Shown one piece after another: positions 7,117 through 17,469 of a stretch of DNA of 64,000 nt. This DNA comes from Vreelandella songnenensis (GTDB taxonomy: Bacteria > Pseudomonadota > Gammaproteobacteria > Pseudomonadales > Halomonadaceae). A program made the position numbers and the translations under genes. Positions within the stretch are counted from its first letter, which is position 1, and the number at the start of each line of letters is the position of its first letter. The notes under the pieces were generated by a model. That model searched no databases. It worked only from the letters and a program-made list of their open reading frames with translations, and was not told the DNA's origin. The DNA lies in assembly GCF_003002925.1 (NCBI RefSeq), contig NZ_PVTK01000002.1, positions 1 through 64,000 on the forward strand, given 5' to 3'.

Positions 7117-9545
7117 GCCAGCTTCCTATCGAGCCGCATCTTGCTGCTATTGGCAGCGGTCTTGAAAGGCATAACCGACTTATTCTGATGGCGCAGCCGG
7201 GCGCCGGGAAAACCACTCGTGTACCGCTCGCGCTTTTAGAAAGCAGCTGGGCATCTGGGCAAAAGATTCTGTTGCTTGAGCCTCGGCGAGTTGCCGCCCG
7301 GTTAGCTGCCAGCTTCATGGCCCAGCAACTTGGTGAGCCGCTTGGCCAGACGGTCGGCTATCGGATGCGAGGCGATAGCTGTGTTGGCGAGCATACCCGG
7401 CTGGAGGTCATTACCCAGGGAGTGCTGCTGCGCATGCTGCAGGATGATCCGCTGATGGAAGGTGTAGCGGGGATTATCTTTGATGAGTTTCATGAACGCA
7501 GCATGGATAGCGATGTAGGCCTGGCATTCGCGCTGGATGTACAGACCAGCGTGCGTGATGATCTGCGCCTGATAGTGATGTCCGCAACCCTGGACATAGG
7601 CGCCCTGAGCCGTGTAATGGGGGCAGATGCGCCGGTTATCGTAAGCGAAGGTCGTCAGTATCCGGTAACAACCGGCTACCGGCCTGCTTATGCAAATGAA
7701 AGTCTTGAGCAGGCAACGCTGCGCGTTATCCAAGAAGCGCTAGGCGGTCAAGAGGCTGCGGATTTACTGGTGATTCTGCCCGGTGTTGCCGAAATAGAGC
7801 GGCTGGTGCAGATGCTGCGCCACACGCTGCCTGATATAGCGTCGCGCCCACTTCATGGGCGTATGTCGCTTGATGATCAGCGTGCGGCATTGGCCCCAGA
7901 GGCGAATAGGCGCCGCATCATTGTCTCTACTGCGATTACCGAGTCGAGCGTAACGGTCGAGGGGGTCAATGTCGTCGTTGATGCGGGGCTTGAGCGTGTG
8001 CCGATATTTCAGCCGGCAACGGGGCTTACCTATCTAGCGACCCGACGGGTTAACCGGGCAAGCGCCGATCAACGACGCGGCCGGGCAGGGCGCCAACAGC
8101 CAGGATACTGTTTTCGGCTATGGGCGCAAGAGCAGCCGCTGGTGGCGCACCGTGAACCTGAGATTTCACAAGCTGACCTGTCGGGCCTTGTATTGGAGCT
8201 GGCACGCTGGGGTGTCGGTTCGCCGGATAAGCTTAGCTGGATGACCGCGCCTCCCGCAGGCGCCTGGCAGAGTGCCAGAGCACTACTGGTACAGTTGGGT
8301 ATGCTGGATGGAGAGCATAAGCTGACTCCCCTGGGCAAACGCTGCGCCCGTTGGCCGGTTGAGCCTCGCTTGGCCGTCATGCTTGAGCATGCTGCCGAGT
8401 TCAAGGCAACGGCCCTGGCCTGCGGGCTTGCCGCTTTGCTGGAAAACCGTGAGCGTCGTGAACGCTCCTTGCACGACGCGCTTGGGCAGCGGTTTTCCAA
8501 CGCGAGACAGTTTCCTGCCTGGTTGCGTGACGCCAAGCGGTTTGCAAGGCTTGCGAACGTATCGCTCAAAGAGGCCGATTTGACACCGCTTTGCAGGCTT
8601 CTGGCGCTTGCTTACCCAGAGCGTATTGCCCAGCAGCTCAGCCCGGGGCGGTTCCAGCTGGCATCGGGAAAAACGGCGACTCTTTCGCTGAATGATCCGT
8701 TGGCGCACCAACCGTATATCATCGCGGTTGATCTAGAGAGTGCCTCGCGTGAAGCCAGAATCTATGCCGCTGAAGCATTCAGTCTTGAACTGCTAAGCCA
8801 GTTATATGCAGACCGTCTGGAGTGGCAAACACGGGTAAGCTGGTCTGAGCAGCAGGGCAAGCTTGTGGGCGAAAAGGTGCAAACCTATGAAGCGCTTACG
8901 CTCCTGGCGCGCCCTTTGACTACTCTGCCGCCGGACAGGGTGCTTGAAGCGATGCTTACCGCCGTACGCCAGCGCCCGGGCTTGTTGGCGACTTCGTCGC
9001 TTCAGCAGTTGCAGGGGCGGATGACGCTCTTGCGCGAAACGCTGGGGGAGCAGTGGCCCGACTGGTCGACGAAAGGGCTGCTTGATTCGCTGGGGCAGTG
9101 GCTGGCGCCTTACTTGACAGATATCACCCGTTTGACTCAGCTTGAAAGAATGCCACTGCACACTTTTCTGTTCAGCCAATTAAGCTGGGAACAGCAGAAA
9201 GCATTCAATCAACTTGTTCCTGAGGCGCTACAAGTACCCAGCGGTAAACAGGTTCATATCGATTACCTGACGTGCCTTGAAGGGCGCCCGCCGGTGTTGG
9301 CGTTAAAGCTGCAAGAGGCGTTTGGCTGGCAGGAAACGCCTGCCGTCGTAGAAGGTAGGGTAATGTTGATGATCCATCTGCTGTCACCAGCGCGCCGCCC
9401 CCTTCAGGTAACGCAGGATTTGAACAGTTTCTGGCTTAACGGCTACCCTCAGGTACGCAAGGAAATGCGCGGGCGTTATCCAAAGCATCCGTGGCCTGAG
9501 GATCCCTTGAGCGCAAAGGCCACAGCGTGGACCAAGCGTCGTTAA
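7113..9545 (+). CDS. hrpB: ATP-dependent RNA helicase HrpB
   Basis: An 810-residue DEAH/RHA-family helicase of the HrpB type, the usual length for the family. Walker A is AQPGAGKTT (residues 27-35), the Walker B/DEAH motif appears as the DEFH variant (FDEFHERSMD), motif III is MSATLD, and motif VI is QRRGRAGRQQPGYC. The helicase-associated domain and the HrpB-specific C terminus (YPQVRKEMRGRYPKHPWPEDP) are complete. The physiological role of HrpB is poorly defined. The ATG lies inside the end of the TetR gene, so the pair is probably co-transcribed, which is likely incidental to purine metabolism. Confidence 0.95.
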   Translation: MSQLPIEPHLAAIGSGLERHNRLILMAQPGAGKTTRVPLALLESSWASGQKILLLEPRRVAARLAASFMAQQLGEPLGQTVGYRMRGDSCVGEHTRLEVITQGVLLRMLQDDPLMEGVAGIIFDEFHERSMDSDVGLAFALDVQTSVRDDLRLIVMSATLDIGALSRVMGADAPVIVSEGRQYPVTTGYRPAYANESLEQATLRVIQEALGGQEAADLLVILPGVAEIERLVQMLRHTLPDIASRPLHGRMSLDDQRAALAPEANRRRIIVSTAITESSVTVEGVNVVVDAGLERVPIFQPATGLTYLATRRVNRASADQRRGRAGRQQPGYCFRLWAQEQPLVAHREPEISQADLSGLVLELARWGVGSPDKLSWMTAPPAGAWQSARALLVQLGMLDGEHKLTPLGKRCARWPVEPRLAVMLEHAAEFKATALACGLAALLENRERRERSLHDALGQRFSNARQFPAWLRDAKRFARLANVSLKEADLTPLCRLLALAYPERIAQQLSPGRFQLASGKTATLSLNDPLAHQPYIIAVDLESASREARIYAAEAFSLELLSQLYADRLEWQTRVSWSEQQGKLVGEKVQTYEALTLLARPLTTLPPDRVLEAMLTAVRQRPGLLATSSLQQLQGRMTLLRETLGEQWPDWSTKGLLDSLGQWLAPYLTDITRLTQLERMPLHTFLFSQLSWEQQKAFNQLVPEALQVPSGKQVHIDYLTCLEGRPPVLALKLQEAFGWQETPAVVEGRVMLMIHLLSPARRPLQVTQDLNSFWLNGYPQVRKEMRGRYPKHPWPEDPLSAKATAWTKRR

Positions 9546-9757
9546 TCCTGCTGTTGCGGGACTTCACCTGGAATACGATACCGAACACCATCTGCGCGCT
9601 GCTCTTCATAGCGCCTGTTTTCATCCTCCGGAGCCACACCCAGTACGGTTTCTTGCGAGCCGTCTGGCCAGGTATAGGTAGTGCAGCCTGATAAGGTGCT
9701 GAGTGTAGTCAGCGCCAAAACGGCTACCATCCCTGTCGAAAGGCGGTGCTTGTACAT
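9542..9757 (-). CDS. Small putative lipoprotein
   Basis: A 71-residue protein with a basic N terminus, a hydrophobic stretch (MVAVLALTTLSTL) and the lipobox LSGC, so the mature protein would be an acylated peptide of about 48 residues. The mature part contains YTWPDGSQ and EQRADGVRYRIPGE and is acidic and soluble. I do not recognise a named family with certainty. Its stop overlaps the hrpB stop by four bases on the opposite strand, so the two transcripts converge with no room for a terminator between the coding ends. Confidence 0.75.
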   Translation of the reverse strand: MYKHRLSTGMVAVLALTTLSTLSGCTTYTWPDGSQETVLGVAPEDENRRYEEQRADGVRYRIPGEVPQQQD

Positions 9758-10085
9758 GCATGACTCCCTGCTTTATAGGATCTTGTTGAAAGACCTTGAA
9801 TCGATGTGGGAACTATAGGGTGCTGGCTGGCAGGTTGTAAATCGCCAATCGTCACGCATCTGCTGTAAAAATGACTCTTGATGCGCTGTAGCAGGGACAT
9901 TAATGCATTGACAAGCCGTGTTTTTCTAATCAACGCGCCACGTTGACAGTTTGTAGTGCGCGTTAGCCAGGTAGGTCAGCGTTTTTGTTTGATGCTAATA
10001 TAAGTGCCAGGGAACGTTTGGTGATATCTGCGCGTTTTTATAGAAACCAAGGCTATCGCCATCGAAAAAAGTGTAAGGACACATC
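9758..10085. other. Intergenic region upstream of the lipoprotein and heme A synthase genes
   Basis: These 328 bases separate two divergent genes and should hold both promoters. TTGACA occurs at 9908 and 9943 but neither has a good -10 box at 16-18 bases. TAATAT at 9996 lies in a plausible place for the rightward gene. I see no RNA gene, terminator or clear repeat. Confidence 0.6.
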
Positions 10086-11150
10086 ATGCAAGAATCGATA
10101 GAAAGCCGCTTGAAGTGGCTTTTACGTTTAACGCTGTTAGGGACATTGCTGACTGTTCTGGTCATTTTGGTAGGCGCATGGACACGCTTGGTCGATGCAG
10201 GCCTTGGCTGCCCCGATTGGCCGGGCTGCTACGGGCGACTGGTGGTGCCGGATAGTGAGTACGCTGCCCTGCGCCATCCGGATGCGCCGCTGGATGCATC
10301 GAAAGCCTGGGTTGAAATGGCCCACCGATATATAGCAACCCTGCTTGGCATGCTGGTCATCGGTGCCCTTGTACTAGGTTGGCCGCTGCGAAAAAAGAGC
10401 CAGTACCCTTGGCGCATAAGCCTTGTACTTATGGCCGCTATCGTCGTACAGGGCGCTTTTGGTGCTTTCACCGTTACTTTAAAGCTCTGGCCGCAAGTGG
10501 TTACCTTGCACCTTCTGGGTGGCTTAAGTGTACTGATGCTGTTTCTCTGGTTACACCTGCGTTTAAGAGGTGTCGCCCAGCACAAGGCGCTCGGCTCCAA
10601 ACGTTTAAATGTCTGGTGGGGAATGGCCGCTGGCTTGCTGATAGTGCAGCTTGCCTTGGGCGGGTGGGTCACCAGTAATTATGCAGGTATTGCCTGTCAG
10701 GGGATTCCTACCTGTAACGGTCAGTGGTGGCCAGGTATGGATATTCACGAAGGCTTTCATTTGACACAAACGGTTGGGCCTAACTACCTGCATGGGCAGC
10801 TGCACGCGGAGGCGCGAACGGCGATTCACTTTGTTCATCGTGTTGGCGCCGTATTGCTGGGCTTGTCGCTAATTATTCTGCTTTATCAATACCGCCGCCA
10901 CCCCATTATAAGGCGATCACTTGGCTGGGTGGTGGGTGTTTTCTTCCTGCAGGTTGCGCTTGGAGCATTAAATGTATTGATGTGGCTGCCTTTATGGCTT
11001 GCGCTGATACATACCGCAGGCGCCGTTCTTTTGAGCATTGCTATGCTATTGGCCTGGTGGCAGTGGCGACAGGAGAATGAATGCGCTTTCAACCGCTCTT
11101 TTGATGCGTGTTACCCCACTCAAAAAGTACCTGCCGGGCGTGGCATATAA
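10086..11150 (+). CDS. ctaA: Heme A synthase (CtaA/Cox15 family)
   Basis: A 354-residue inner-membrane protein with about eight transmembrane helices. It oxidises the C8 methyl group of heme O to the formyl of heme A, used by aa3-type cytochrome oxidases. The conserved heme-ligand histidines of the two four-helix halves are visible: H80 in EMAHRY, VTLHLLGG, HFVHRVGA and LIHTAGA. Cysteine pairs occur in each half (C42/C48 in GCPDWPGCYG and IACQGIPTC), as in type B CtaA proteins. The oxidase subunits and the heme O synthase gene ctaB are not in the window, so this gene stands alone. Confidence 0.9.
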   Translation: MQESIESRLKWLLRLTLLGTLLTVLVILVGAWTRLVDAGLGCPDWPGCYGRLVVPDSEYAALRHPDAPLDASKAWVEMAHRYIATLLGMLVIGALVLGWPLRKKSQYPWRISLVLMAAIVVQGAFGAFTVTLKLWPQVVTLHLLGGLSVLMLFLWLHLRLRGVAQHKALGSKRLNVWWGMAAGLLIVQLALGGWVTSNYAGIACQGIPTCNGQWWPGMDIHEGFHLTQTVGPNYLHGQLHAEARTAIHFVHRVGAVLLGLSLIILLYQYRRHPIIRRSLGWVVGVFFLQVALGALNVLMWLPLWLALIHTAGAVLLSIAMLLAWWQWRQENECAFNRSFDACYPTQKVPAGRGI

Positions 11151-11255
11151 TCAAAAGCAGCTAGACCTATTAATCTTGCACAAGAAGTTCACGGTTGTCC
11201 CGTAAAGGGTGTACAATTCCTGTTCAGATATTTTCTGTTGGTGGTAAGGAGCTCT

Positions 11256-11723
11256 ATGAATGTAACGGGCGCACTTATATTTCTCGTACTTGCCCTGGCT
11301 ATCATTGCCGGTCTGGCGTTTTATGCCATGAAGCTTCGCAAGGAAGTAAAGCGGCGTGACGAATTCCGAATTGAAGAGGATCAACGGGCTATTCAGAACA
11401 GCCTGGATAACCTGGATTTCGTCACTGGCGCTTTGGTGCAAGGGCAGGTAGATATAACGGAAGGGGCGTGGCGCTGTAAGGTGCTTCTGGAAATTGTTGA
11501 CCCAAGCCTGGCCGAGCGCGCTGAGTTTCAGGCGTTTGGTCAGGTTTATGAGCGCACTCGGCATTTAAAGACACACTCGGCGCGTTCAAAGCTTACGCCG
11601 CGTGAGCGCATGAGTGAAGACAAGCAGCGTCTGGAGGTGGAAGCCGAGATGCGACCAGCCGTATTGGCCGCTGCAGAAGCCGTGATTAAATGGCGCGCGC
11701 AAGGTCCTTCTGCGCTACATTAG
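11256..11723 (+). CDS. DUF2489-like single-span membrane protein
   Basis: A 155-residue protein with one N-terminal transmembrane helix (ALIFLVLALAIIAGLAFYAM) followed by a charged, helical cytoplasmic part (LRKEVKRRDEFRIEEDQRAIQNS). The C-terminal half contains EGAWRCKVLLEIVDP and PRERMSEDKQR. Layout and motifs resemble the uncharacterised DUF2489 family of gammaproteobacteria; this is from memory and unverified. The ATG at 11256 has TAAGGAG at 11245-11251. Function unknown. Confidence 0.7.
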   Translation: MNVTGALIFLVLALAIIAGLAFYAMKLRKEVKRRDEFRIEEDQRAIQNSLDNLDFVTGALVQGQVDITEGAWRCKVLLEIVDPSLAERAEFQAFGQVYERTRHLKTHSARSKLTPRERMSEDKQRLEVEAEMRPAVLAAAEAVIKWRAQGPSALH

Positions 11724-12012
11724 GTGGATGCCGGTTGCAAAGAATAAGCAAATTGGCGCATCGGCGTGTTTTTTTAGTGCCGATTATGGCAGCTTTGCTA
11801 TGCTTGAGATGTCGATATTGCCAACAAGTTGATATCTCGGCATTGTTGCCTTCATGCGTAAAAACGTTAATGATAGGCAAACCGTTCAATGCCAAGCAGG
11901 GGAACGCCCGCGTGGTGATATTGAACAGGCGAAAAATGGATGCTCTCGCAATAAGAAGCATTGGATAGATTTGGTCATATGGCCAGGTCAGCATTGGATC
12001 AAGGAGTCTTGC
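11724..12012. other. Intergenic region with no recognised gene
   Basis: These 289 bases precede the OmpA-type lipoprotein. A 6-bp inverted repeat ATCGGC/GCCGAT (11760-11765 with 11779-11784) encloses a T7 run inside its loop, so it is not a normal terminator. Part of the region is open in the frame of the downstream gene, but without signal-like or conserved sequence. A promoter for the lipoprotein must lie here. Confidence 0.4.
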
Positions 12013-12888
12013 ATGAAAAAATCTACGACTGGCTTACTCATCGGTTCTGCCTTGGTTGTTGGGCTTTCTGGCTGTGCCAGCTCTGCCTCACAATCTTCTG
12101 GTCAGAGCAGTGCCAGCAACAACAGCGAGCGTGAGTGGTATCAGCACCCGTTCGTCTGTGGTCTGGCAGGCAGCGTAATCGGTGGCAGCATTGGCTACGC
12201 CACCAGTGGCTCTTCCGACGAAGAGAGCGGTGCAGCAACGGGCGCGGTAGCGGGTGCAGCTATCGGCGGCCTGCTGTGTGCAGACCGTACGCCTGAGCCT
12301 GTAGCAGCACAGTGCCCAAGCTACGGTGAAGTACCTGCTGGCGTTGCGGTTGATGCCGAAGGTTGCCCGCTGGATTCAGACAATGACGGCGTGCCGGATT
12401 ACCGCGACCAGTGCCCGGGTACCCCGGCCGGCGTTGAAGTAGATGCAGTAGGCTGCCCGCTTGACTCCGATGGTGACGGCGTTCCGGATTACCGCGATCA
12501 GTGCCCCAACACACCGGCTGGCACCGAAGTGAACGCGCTGGGCTGCCCTGCAAGCGCCGTTCTTAACGATGTGAACTTCGAATTCGACTCCGCTGAGCTG
12601 ACTTCCAACGCCCGCAACATCCTTAACGATGTTGCCGAGCGCCTGGTCAACAACCCGGATGTACGTGTAAGCATCGAAGGCCACACTGATTCACGCGGTA
12701 CCGCTCAGTACAACAAAGACCTGTCTCAGCGTCGTGCTGAATCTGTAACCACTTACCTTGCGCAGCGTGGCGTAGCTTCAAACCGCATGCGTGCTGTCGG
12801 TTATGGTCAAGAGCGTCCGGTTGCTTCTAACGACACCGATCAGGGTCGTGCGGAAAACCGTCGCGTTGAAATCGACGAGTGGAAGTAA
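12013..12888 (+). CDS. OmpA-family outer-membrane lipoprotein with TSP3-like repeats
   Basis: A 291-residue lipoprotein. The signal ends in lipobox LSGC (C21). A glycine-zipper-like segment follows (AGSVIGGSIGY, GAVAGAAIGGLL, about residues 55-95). Next come two 30-residue calcium-binding thrombospondin type 3-like repeats (DSDNDGVPDYRDQCP and DSDGDGVPDYRDQCP). The C-terminal OmpA domain binds peptidoglycan (NFEFDSAELTSNA, IEGHTDSRGTAQYN, LSQRRAESV, GRAENRRVE). It probably tethers the outer membrane to the wall. Strong AAGGAG at 12001-12006 supports the ATG at 12013; a terminator follows. Confidence 0.9.
   Translation: MKKSTTGLLIGSALVVGLSGCASSASQSSGQSSASNNSEREWYQHPFVCGLAGSVIGGSIGYATSGSSDEESGAATGAVAGAAIGGLLCADRTPEPVAAQCPSYGEVPAGVAVDAEGCPLDSDNDGVPDYRDQCPGTPAGVEVDAVGCPLDSDGDGVPDYRDQCPNTPAGTEVNALGCPASAVLNDVNFEFDSAELTSNARNILNDVAERLVNNPDVRVSIEGHTDSRGTAQYNKDLSQRRAESVTTYLAQRGVASNRMRAVGYGQERPVASNDTDQGRAENRRVEIDEWK
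12361..12540 (+). repeat. Two tandem 90-bp repeats encoding TSP3-like units
   Basis: Two in-frame 90-bp units start at 12361 and 12451 (GGYTGCCCGC...). They encode GCPLDSDNDGVPDYRDQCPG and GCPLDSDGDGVPDYRDQCPN type units of 30 residues. A third, partial unit start (GCP) follows at 12541. Aspartates at alternating positions suggest calcium binding. Confidence 0.85.
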
Positions 12889-12951
12889 TTCATGACCTAT
12901 CGATAGCGTCTCTGGTTTAACCGCTATCTTTAGTTGTGAAATGTGTACCAG

Positions 12952-12976
12952 CGGGAGGCCTCGGCCTCCCGTTTTT
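12952..12976 (+). terminator. Rho-independent terminator after the OmpA-type lipoprotein
   Basis: CGGGAGGCC/GGCCTCCCG form a perfect 9-bp stem with a two-base TC spacer (effective loop larger), followed by TTTTT. A weaker hairpin GATAGCG/CGCTATC (12902-12908 with 12922-12928) with TTT lies upstream. Confidence 0.9.
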
Positions 12977-13104
12977 ATTTTCCGTAGCGTGCAAGTCTGC
13001 TAGGCTACGCGCGGTTATAGTTTTGTATTACCTTATGCTTTTGCTCATTGATAGCGAAATGTGATCCTTGGTATGGATCACCACTGCGCTCAAGGAAAAT
13101 TTGA

Positions 13105-15027
13105 ATGCCGATTGTCACACTACCTGACGGTAGCCAAAGAACGTTTGAGGCGCCGCTTTCCATCATGCAACTTGCTGAGTCCATTGGCCCTGGTTTGGCT
13201 AAGGCGTGCATAGCAGGGCGTATCGACGGCGTTTTGGTAGATGCTGCAGACCTCATCAAGGATGACGCCAATGTGGCGATCATTACCGCGCGCGATCCGG
13301 AAGGGGTGGAAATCATCCGCCACTCCTGCGCGCACCTGATAGGTCATGCGGTCAAGCAGCTTTATCCCGAGGCCAAGATGGCCATTGGCCCTGTGATCGA
13401 AAACGGCTTTTATTACGATATCGATTTTGGCCGTTCAATTACGCCGGAAGATCTCGAAGCCATCGAAAAGCGTATGCAGGCGCTGATTGAGCGTGAATAC
13501 GACGTGGTTCGTGAGTATGTGGATCGTGACCAGGCGATGCAGACCTTTCAGAATCGTGATGAAACCTACAAGCAGGAAATCATTCGCGACATTCCTGAAG
13601 GGGCCGAGATTCGTCTCTATCATCATGAAGAGTACACGGACATGTGCCGTGGCCCGCACGTACCGAACACACGTCATCTCAAGGCGTTCAAGCTGACCAA
13701 GCTTGCCGGTGCCTACTGGCGCGCAGATGCGTCCAACGAAATGTTGACGCGTATTTATGGAACGGCCTGGGGCGACAAGAAGCAGTTAAAAGCCTACCTC
13801 AAGCGCCTCGAGGAAGCGGAAAAGCGCGATCACCGCAAGCTAGCTCGTCGGCTTGATCTTTTCCATATGCAGGAAGAGGCGCCAGGCATGATCTTCTGGC
13901 ACCCCAACGGGTGGGCGTTATGGCAGCAGGTCGAGCAGTACATGCGGGGTGTATACAAAGAGGGTGGCTATCAGGAAATCCGTTGTCCTCAGGTAATGGA
14001 TGTTTCGCTCTGGAAGAAGTCCGGTCACTGGGACAACTACGCCGACGGAATGTTCTTTACCGAGTCCGAGAAGCGCGAGTACGCCCTGAAGCCCATGAAT
14101 TGCCCTGGCCATGTTCAGGTATTCAATTCCGGGCTGCGCAGCTATCGTGAGCTGCCTGTACGCTTTGGCGAATTTGGCGGGTGTCATCGTAATGAGCCGT
14201 CCGGCGCCTTGCACGGTATCATGCGCGTTCGTGCCTTTACTCAGGATGACGGCCACGTTTTCTGTACCGAAGCCCAGGTCGAGCCTGAAGTCACCAGCTT
14301 CCACCGCCAGGCGCTCAAGGTCTATGAGGACTTCGGCTTCGAAGACATCGCCATCAAGATTGCCCTGCGCCCTGAAAAGCGCATTGGCAGCGACGAGGTC
14401 TGGGATCGCGCCGAGGACGCTCTGCGTGGCGCATTGAAAGCCTGCGACGTGGAATGGCAGGAACTTCCTGGCGAAGGTGCGTTCTATGGTCCCAAGATTG
14501 AATACCACATGAAAGACTGCCTGGGCCGGGAATGGCAAGTAGGTACCATGCAGGTGGACTTCATGATGCCCGAGCGTTTAGGTGCACAGTATGTGACCGA
14601 AGAGGGCGAGCGCAAGCCGCCGGTAATGCTGCACCGCGCGATCGTGGGCTCCATGGAGCGCTTCATAGGTATCCTGATTGAACATTATGCTGGCGCTATG
14701 CCATTATGGTTGGCACCTCAGCAGGCCGTGGTGATGACGATCACCGATGCACAGCGCGAATATGCCCTTGAATTGGAGCAGCGCCTGCAAAAAAATGGCT
14801 TACGGGCTAAAGCGGACTTGAGGAACGAGAAGATCGGCTTTAAAATCCGTGAGCATACGTTACAGAAAATTCCCTATCTCCTTGTGGTGGGAGATAAGGA
14901 AGTCGAAGCTGACTCGGTGGCCGTGCGAACTCGCAGCGGCGAAAACCTCGGCACAATGACTATCGATGAACTTATTGAGCGTCTAAGTGCAGAGCGAGCA
15001 GCCCTGGCGACATCGTCAATTGCCTAA
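13105..15027 (+). CDS. thrS: Threonyl-tRNA synthetase
   Basis: A 640-residue class II synthetase that charges tRNA-Thr. Domains in order: N-terminal TGS domain ([11 protein letters not shown]...), editing domain with the [12 protein letters not shown] and DMCRGPHV zinc/editing motifs, catalytic core with motif 2 ([28 protein letters not shown]) and motif 3 ([13 protein letters not shown]), and an anticodon-binding domain at the C terminus. AAGGA at 13092-13096 supports the ATG. It heads the thrS-infC-rpmI-rplT cluster. In E. coli ThrRS represses its own translation by binding an operator in its leader; I did not identify such a structure here. Confidence 0.97.
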   Translation: MPIVTLPDGSQRTFEAPLSIMQLAESIGPGLAKACIAGRIDGVLVDAADLIKDDANVAIITARDPEGVEIIRHSCAHLIGHAVKQLYPEAKMAIGPVIENGFYYDIDFGRSITPEDLEAIEKRMQALIEREYDVVREYVDRDQAMQTFQNRDETYKQEIIRDIPEGAEIRLYHHEEYTDMCRGPHVPNTRHLKAFKLTKLAGAYWRADASNEMLTRIYGTAWGDKKQLKAYLKRLEEAEKRDHRKLARRLDLFHMQEEAPGMIFWHPNGWALWQQVEQYMRGVYKEGGYQEIRCPQVMDVSLWKKSGHWDNYADGMFFTESEKREYALKPMNCPGHVQVFNSGLRSYRELPVRFGEFGGCHRNEPSGALHGIMRVRAFTQDDGHVFCTEAQVEPEVTSFHRQALKVYEDFGFEDIAIKIALRPEKRIGSDEVWDRAEDALRGALKACDVEWQELPGEGAFYGPKIEYHMKDCLGREWQVGTMQVDFMMPERLGAQYVTEEGERKPPVMLHRAIVGSMERFIGILIEHYAGAMPLWLAPQQAVVMTITDAQREYALELEQRLQKNGLRAKADLRNEKIGFKIREHTLQKIPYLLVVGDKEVEADSVAVRTRSGENLGTMTIDELIERLSAERAALATSSIA

Positions 15028-15039
15028 GGAGACGGAACG

Positions 15040-15579
15040 ATCAAGCGAAGCAACCAGCGCGGGCGTCCAGCAGACAAACGCCCACCAATGAACGAGCGGA
15101 TTACCGAAGAAGAAGTACGTTTAATCGATGCAGAAGGTGAGCAGTTGGGTGTCGTGCCCACCACCGAAGCATTGGAGCGTGCTGAAGCTGCCGGTCTAGA
15201 CCTCGTGCAAATCTCGAATGCCGATCCCATCGTCTGTAAGATCATGGATTACGGCAAATTCGTTTTTGAGACGAAGAAGCAAAAAGCGGCTCAAAAGAAG
15301 AAGCAAAAGCAAATCCAGGTCAAGGAAGTCAAATTCCGTCCTGGCACCGACGAAGGCGATTATCAGGTGAAGTTGAAAAACCTGACGCGCTTTCTGGAAG
15401 GTGGTGACAAGGGTAAGGTCACTTTGCGCTTCCGTGGTCGTGAAATGGCGCACCAGGACATCGGCCGCAAGCTGATGGAACGGATCGCGGCAGACCTGGA
15501 AGAGATCGGTGTGGTGGAGTCTTTCCCGAAAATGGAAGGCCGCCAGATGATCATGATCCTTAACCCGAAGAAGAAGTGA
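15040..15579 (+). CDS. infC: Translation initiation factor IF-3 (non-canonical ATC start)
   Basis: A 179-residue IF-3 that binds the 30S subunit and proofreads the initiator tRNA and start codon. The N-domain ([35 protein letters not shown]) and C-domain ([28 protein letters not shown]) are complete. The first ATG (15088) would begin at MNERI and remove the basic N-terminal tail. An in-frame ATC at 15040 has TAAGGAG at 15025-15031, eight bases upstream, overlapping the thrS stop, and gives the normal length. IF-3 genes typically use AUU/AUC so that IF-3 discriminates against its own start and autoregulates. Confidence 0.93.
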   Translation: MKRSNQRGRPADKRPPMNERITEEEVRLIDAEGEQLGVVPTTEALERAEAAGLDLVQISNADPIVCKIMDYGKFVFETKKQKAAQKKKQKQIQVKEVKFRPGTDEGDYQVKLKNLTRFLEGGDKGKVTLRFRGREMAHQDIGRKLMERIAADLEEIGVVESFPKMEGRQMIMILNPKKK

Positions 15580-15597
15580 TCCAGAGGCGTTGCCAAC

Positions 15598-15638
15598 GGG
15601 CCATCGCTTAGGCGGTGGTCGGCCCTGGGTTTTCTAAA
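15598..15638 (+). promoter_or_regulatory. Hairpin in the infC-rpmI spacer, possible L20-responsive leader or attenuator
   Basis: CCATCGC/GCGGTGG (15601-15607 with 15612-15618, one G-T pair, TTAG loop) can form a 7-bp stem; a competing pairing uses GGGCC with GGCCC. TTTT follows at 15630. In E. coli, L20 binds structures upstream of rpmI to repress rpmI-rplT. That this hairpin serves the same role is inference. Confidence 0.35.
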
Positions 15639-15660
15639 AAATATCGAGCGGAGTTTTCTC

Positions 15661-15855
15661 ATGCCGAAAATCAAAAGCAACAGCGGCGCTGCCAAGCGCT
15701 TCAAAAAGACCGCTAACGGCTTCAAGCACAAGCAGTCTTTCCGTAGCCACATCCTGACCAAGAAATCGACCAAGCGTAAGCGTCAGCTGCGTGGAATGAA
15801 GCAGATTCATGCTTCTGACAAAGCGCTGATTCAGCGCATGCTGCCGAACCTGTAA
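15661..15855 (+). CDS. rpmI: 50S ribosomal protein bL35
   Basis: A 64-residue, very basic protein with the bL35 signature [18 protein letters not shown], then [21 protein letters not shown]. Length is normal. It is followed 57 bases later by rplT, the conserved bacterial order, and translation of the two is usually coupled to L20 autoregulation in gammaproteobacteria. Confidence 0.97.
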   Translation: MPKIKSNSGAAKRFKKTANGFKHKQSFRSHILTKKSTKRKRQLRGMKQIHASDKALIQRMLPNL

Positions 15856-15912
15856 CGTCGAATTTTCTTTTCTGAGTGCCGTTGGCCTCAGCCTTAAAGT
15901 CAGGAGTGTGTT

Positions 15913-16266
15913 ATGACTCGTGTTAAGCGTGGCGTAGTTGCCCGTCGTCGCCATAAAAAAGTATTGAAGCAGGCCAAGGGTTACTACGGTGCCCGTTCGC
16001 GTGTTTTCCGCGTAGCCAAACAGGCCGTTATCAAAGCCGGCCAGTATGCCTACCGTGACCGCCGTAACCGCAAGCGTCAGTTCCGCGCGCTGTGGATTCA
16101 GCGTATCAATGCGGGTGCACGCATCAACGGCATGTCCTACAGCCGTTTTGTTGGCGGCCTGAAGAAAGCCGGTATTGAAATCGACCGTAAAGTATTGGCC
16201 GACCTGGCAGTACACGAAAAAGCGGCGTTTGCTGCTATCGTGGAAAAAGCCAAGGCTGCCCAATAA
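15913..16266 (+). CDS. rplT: 50S ribosomal protein bL20
   Basis: A 117-residue basic protein with the bL20 signature [16 protein letters not shown], then [16 protein letters not shown] and [20 protein letters not shown]. It is needed for early 50S assembly and, in E. coli, represses its own operon by binding the mRNA leader. AGGAG lies just before the ATG (15902-15905). A strong terminator follows 63 bases after the stop. Confidence 0.97.
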   Translation: MTRVKRGVVARRRHKKVLKQAKGYYGARSRVFRVAKQAVIKAGQYAYRDRRNRKRQFRALWIQRINAGARINGMSYSRFVGGLKKAGIEIDRKVLADLAVHEKAAFAAIVEKAKAAQ

Positions 16267-16328
16267 GGTTTTCATTACGCCGAGCACTGCCGGTGTAACG
16301 TGACCAAGGTCATTTCAGTGTGACCCTG

Positions 16329-16363
16329 CAGGGGAAGAGCAGCCGCTCTTCCCCTGTTTTTTT
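16329..16363 (+). terminator. Strong terminator between rplT and pheS
   Basis: A perfect 12-bp stem CAGGGGAAGAGC/GCTCTTCCCCTG with an AGCC loop is followed by seven T. It either ends the infC-rplT unit or acts as an attenuator for pheST. No Phe-rich leader peptide precedes it. Confidence 0.93.
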
Positions 16364-16408
16364 GTCACCTTCTACGTGCAACACCCTCAAAAAGAGGGAG
16401 CCGCTTAA

Positions 16409-17443
<1,035 letters not shown>

Positions 17444-17469
17444 TACCGCCGCCTGATACAGGAACGATC

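Noticed and set aside
11854..12012. Longer N terminus of the OmpA-type lipoprotein starting at 11854
   Set aside because: A signal peptide with lipobox begins at 12013, directly after a strong AAGGAG; an extension would bury the signal.
16267..16328. A pheM-like Phe-rich leader peptide before pheST
   Set aside because: Short frames here contain no run of Phe codons.
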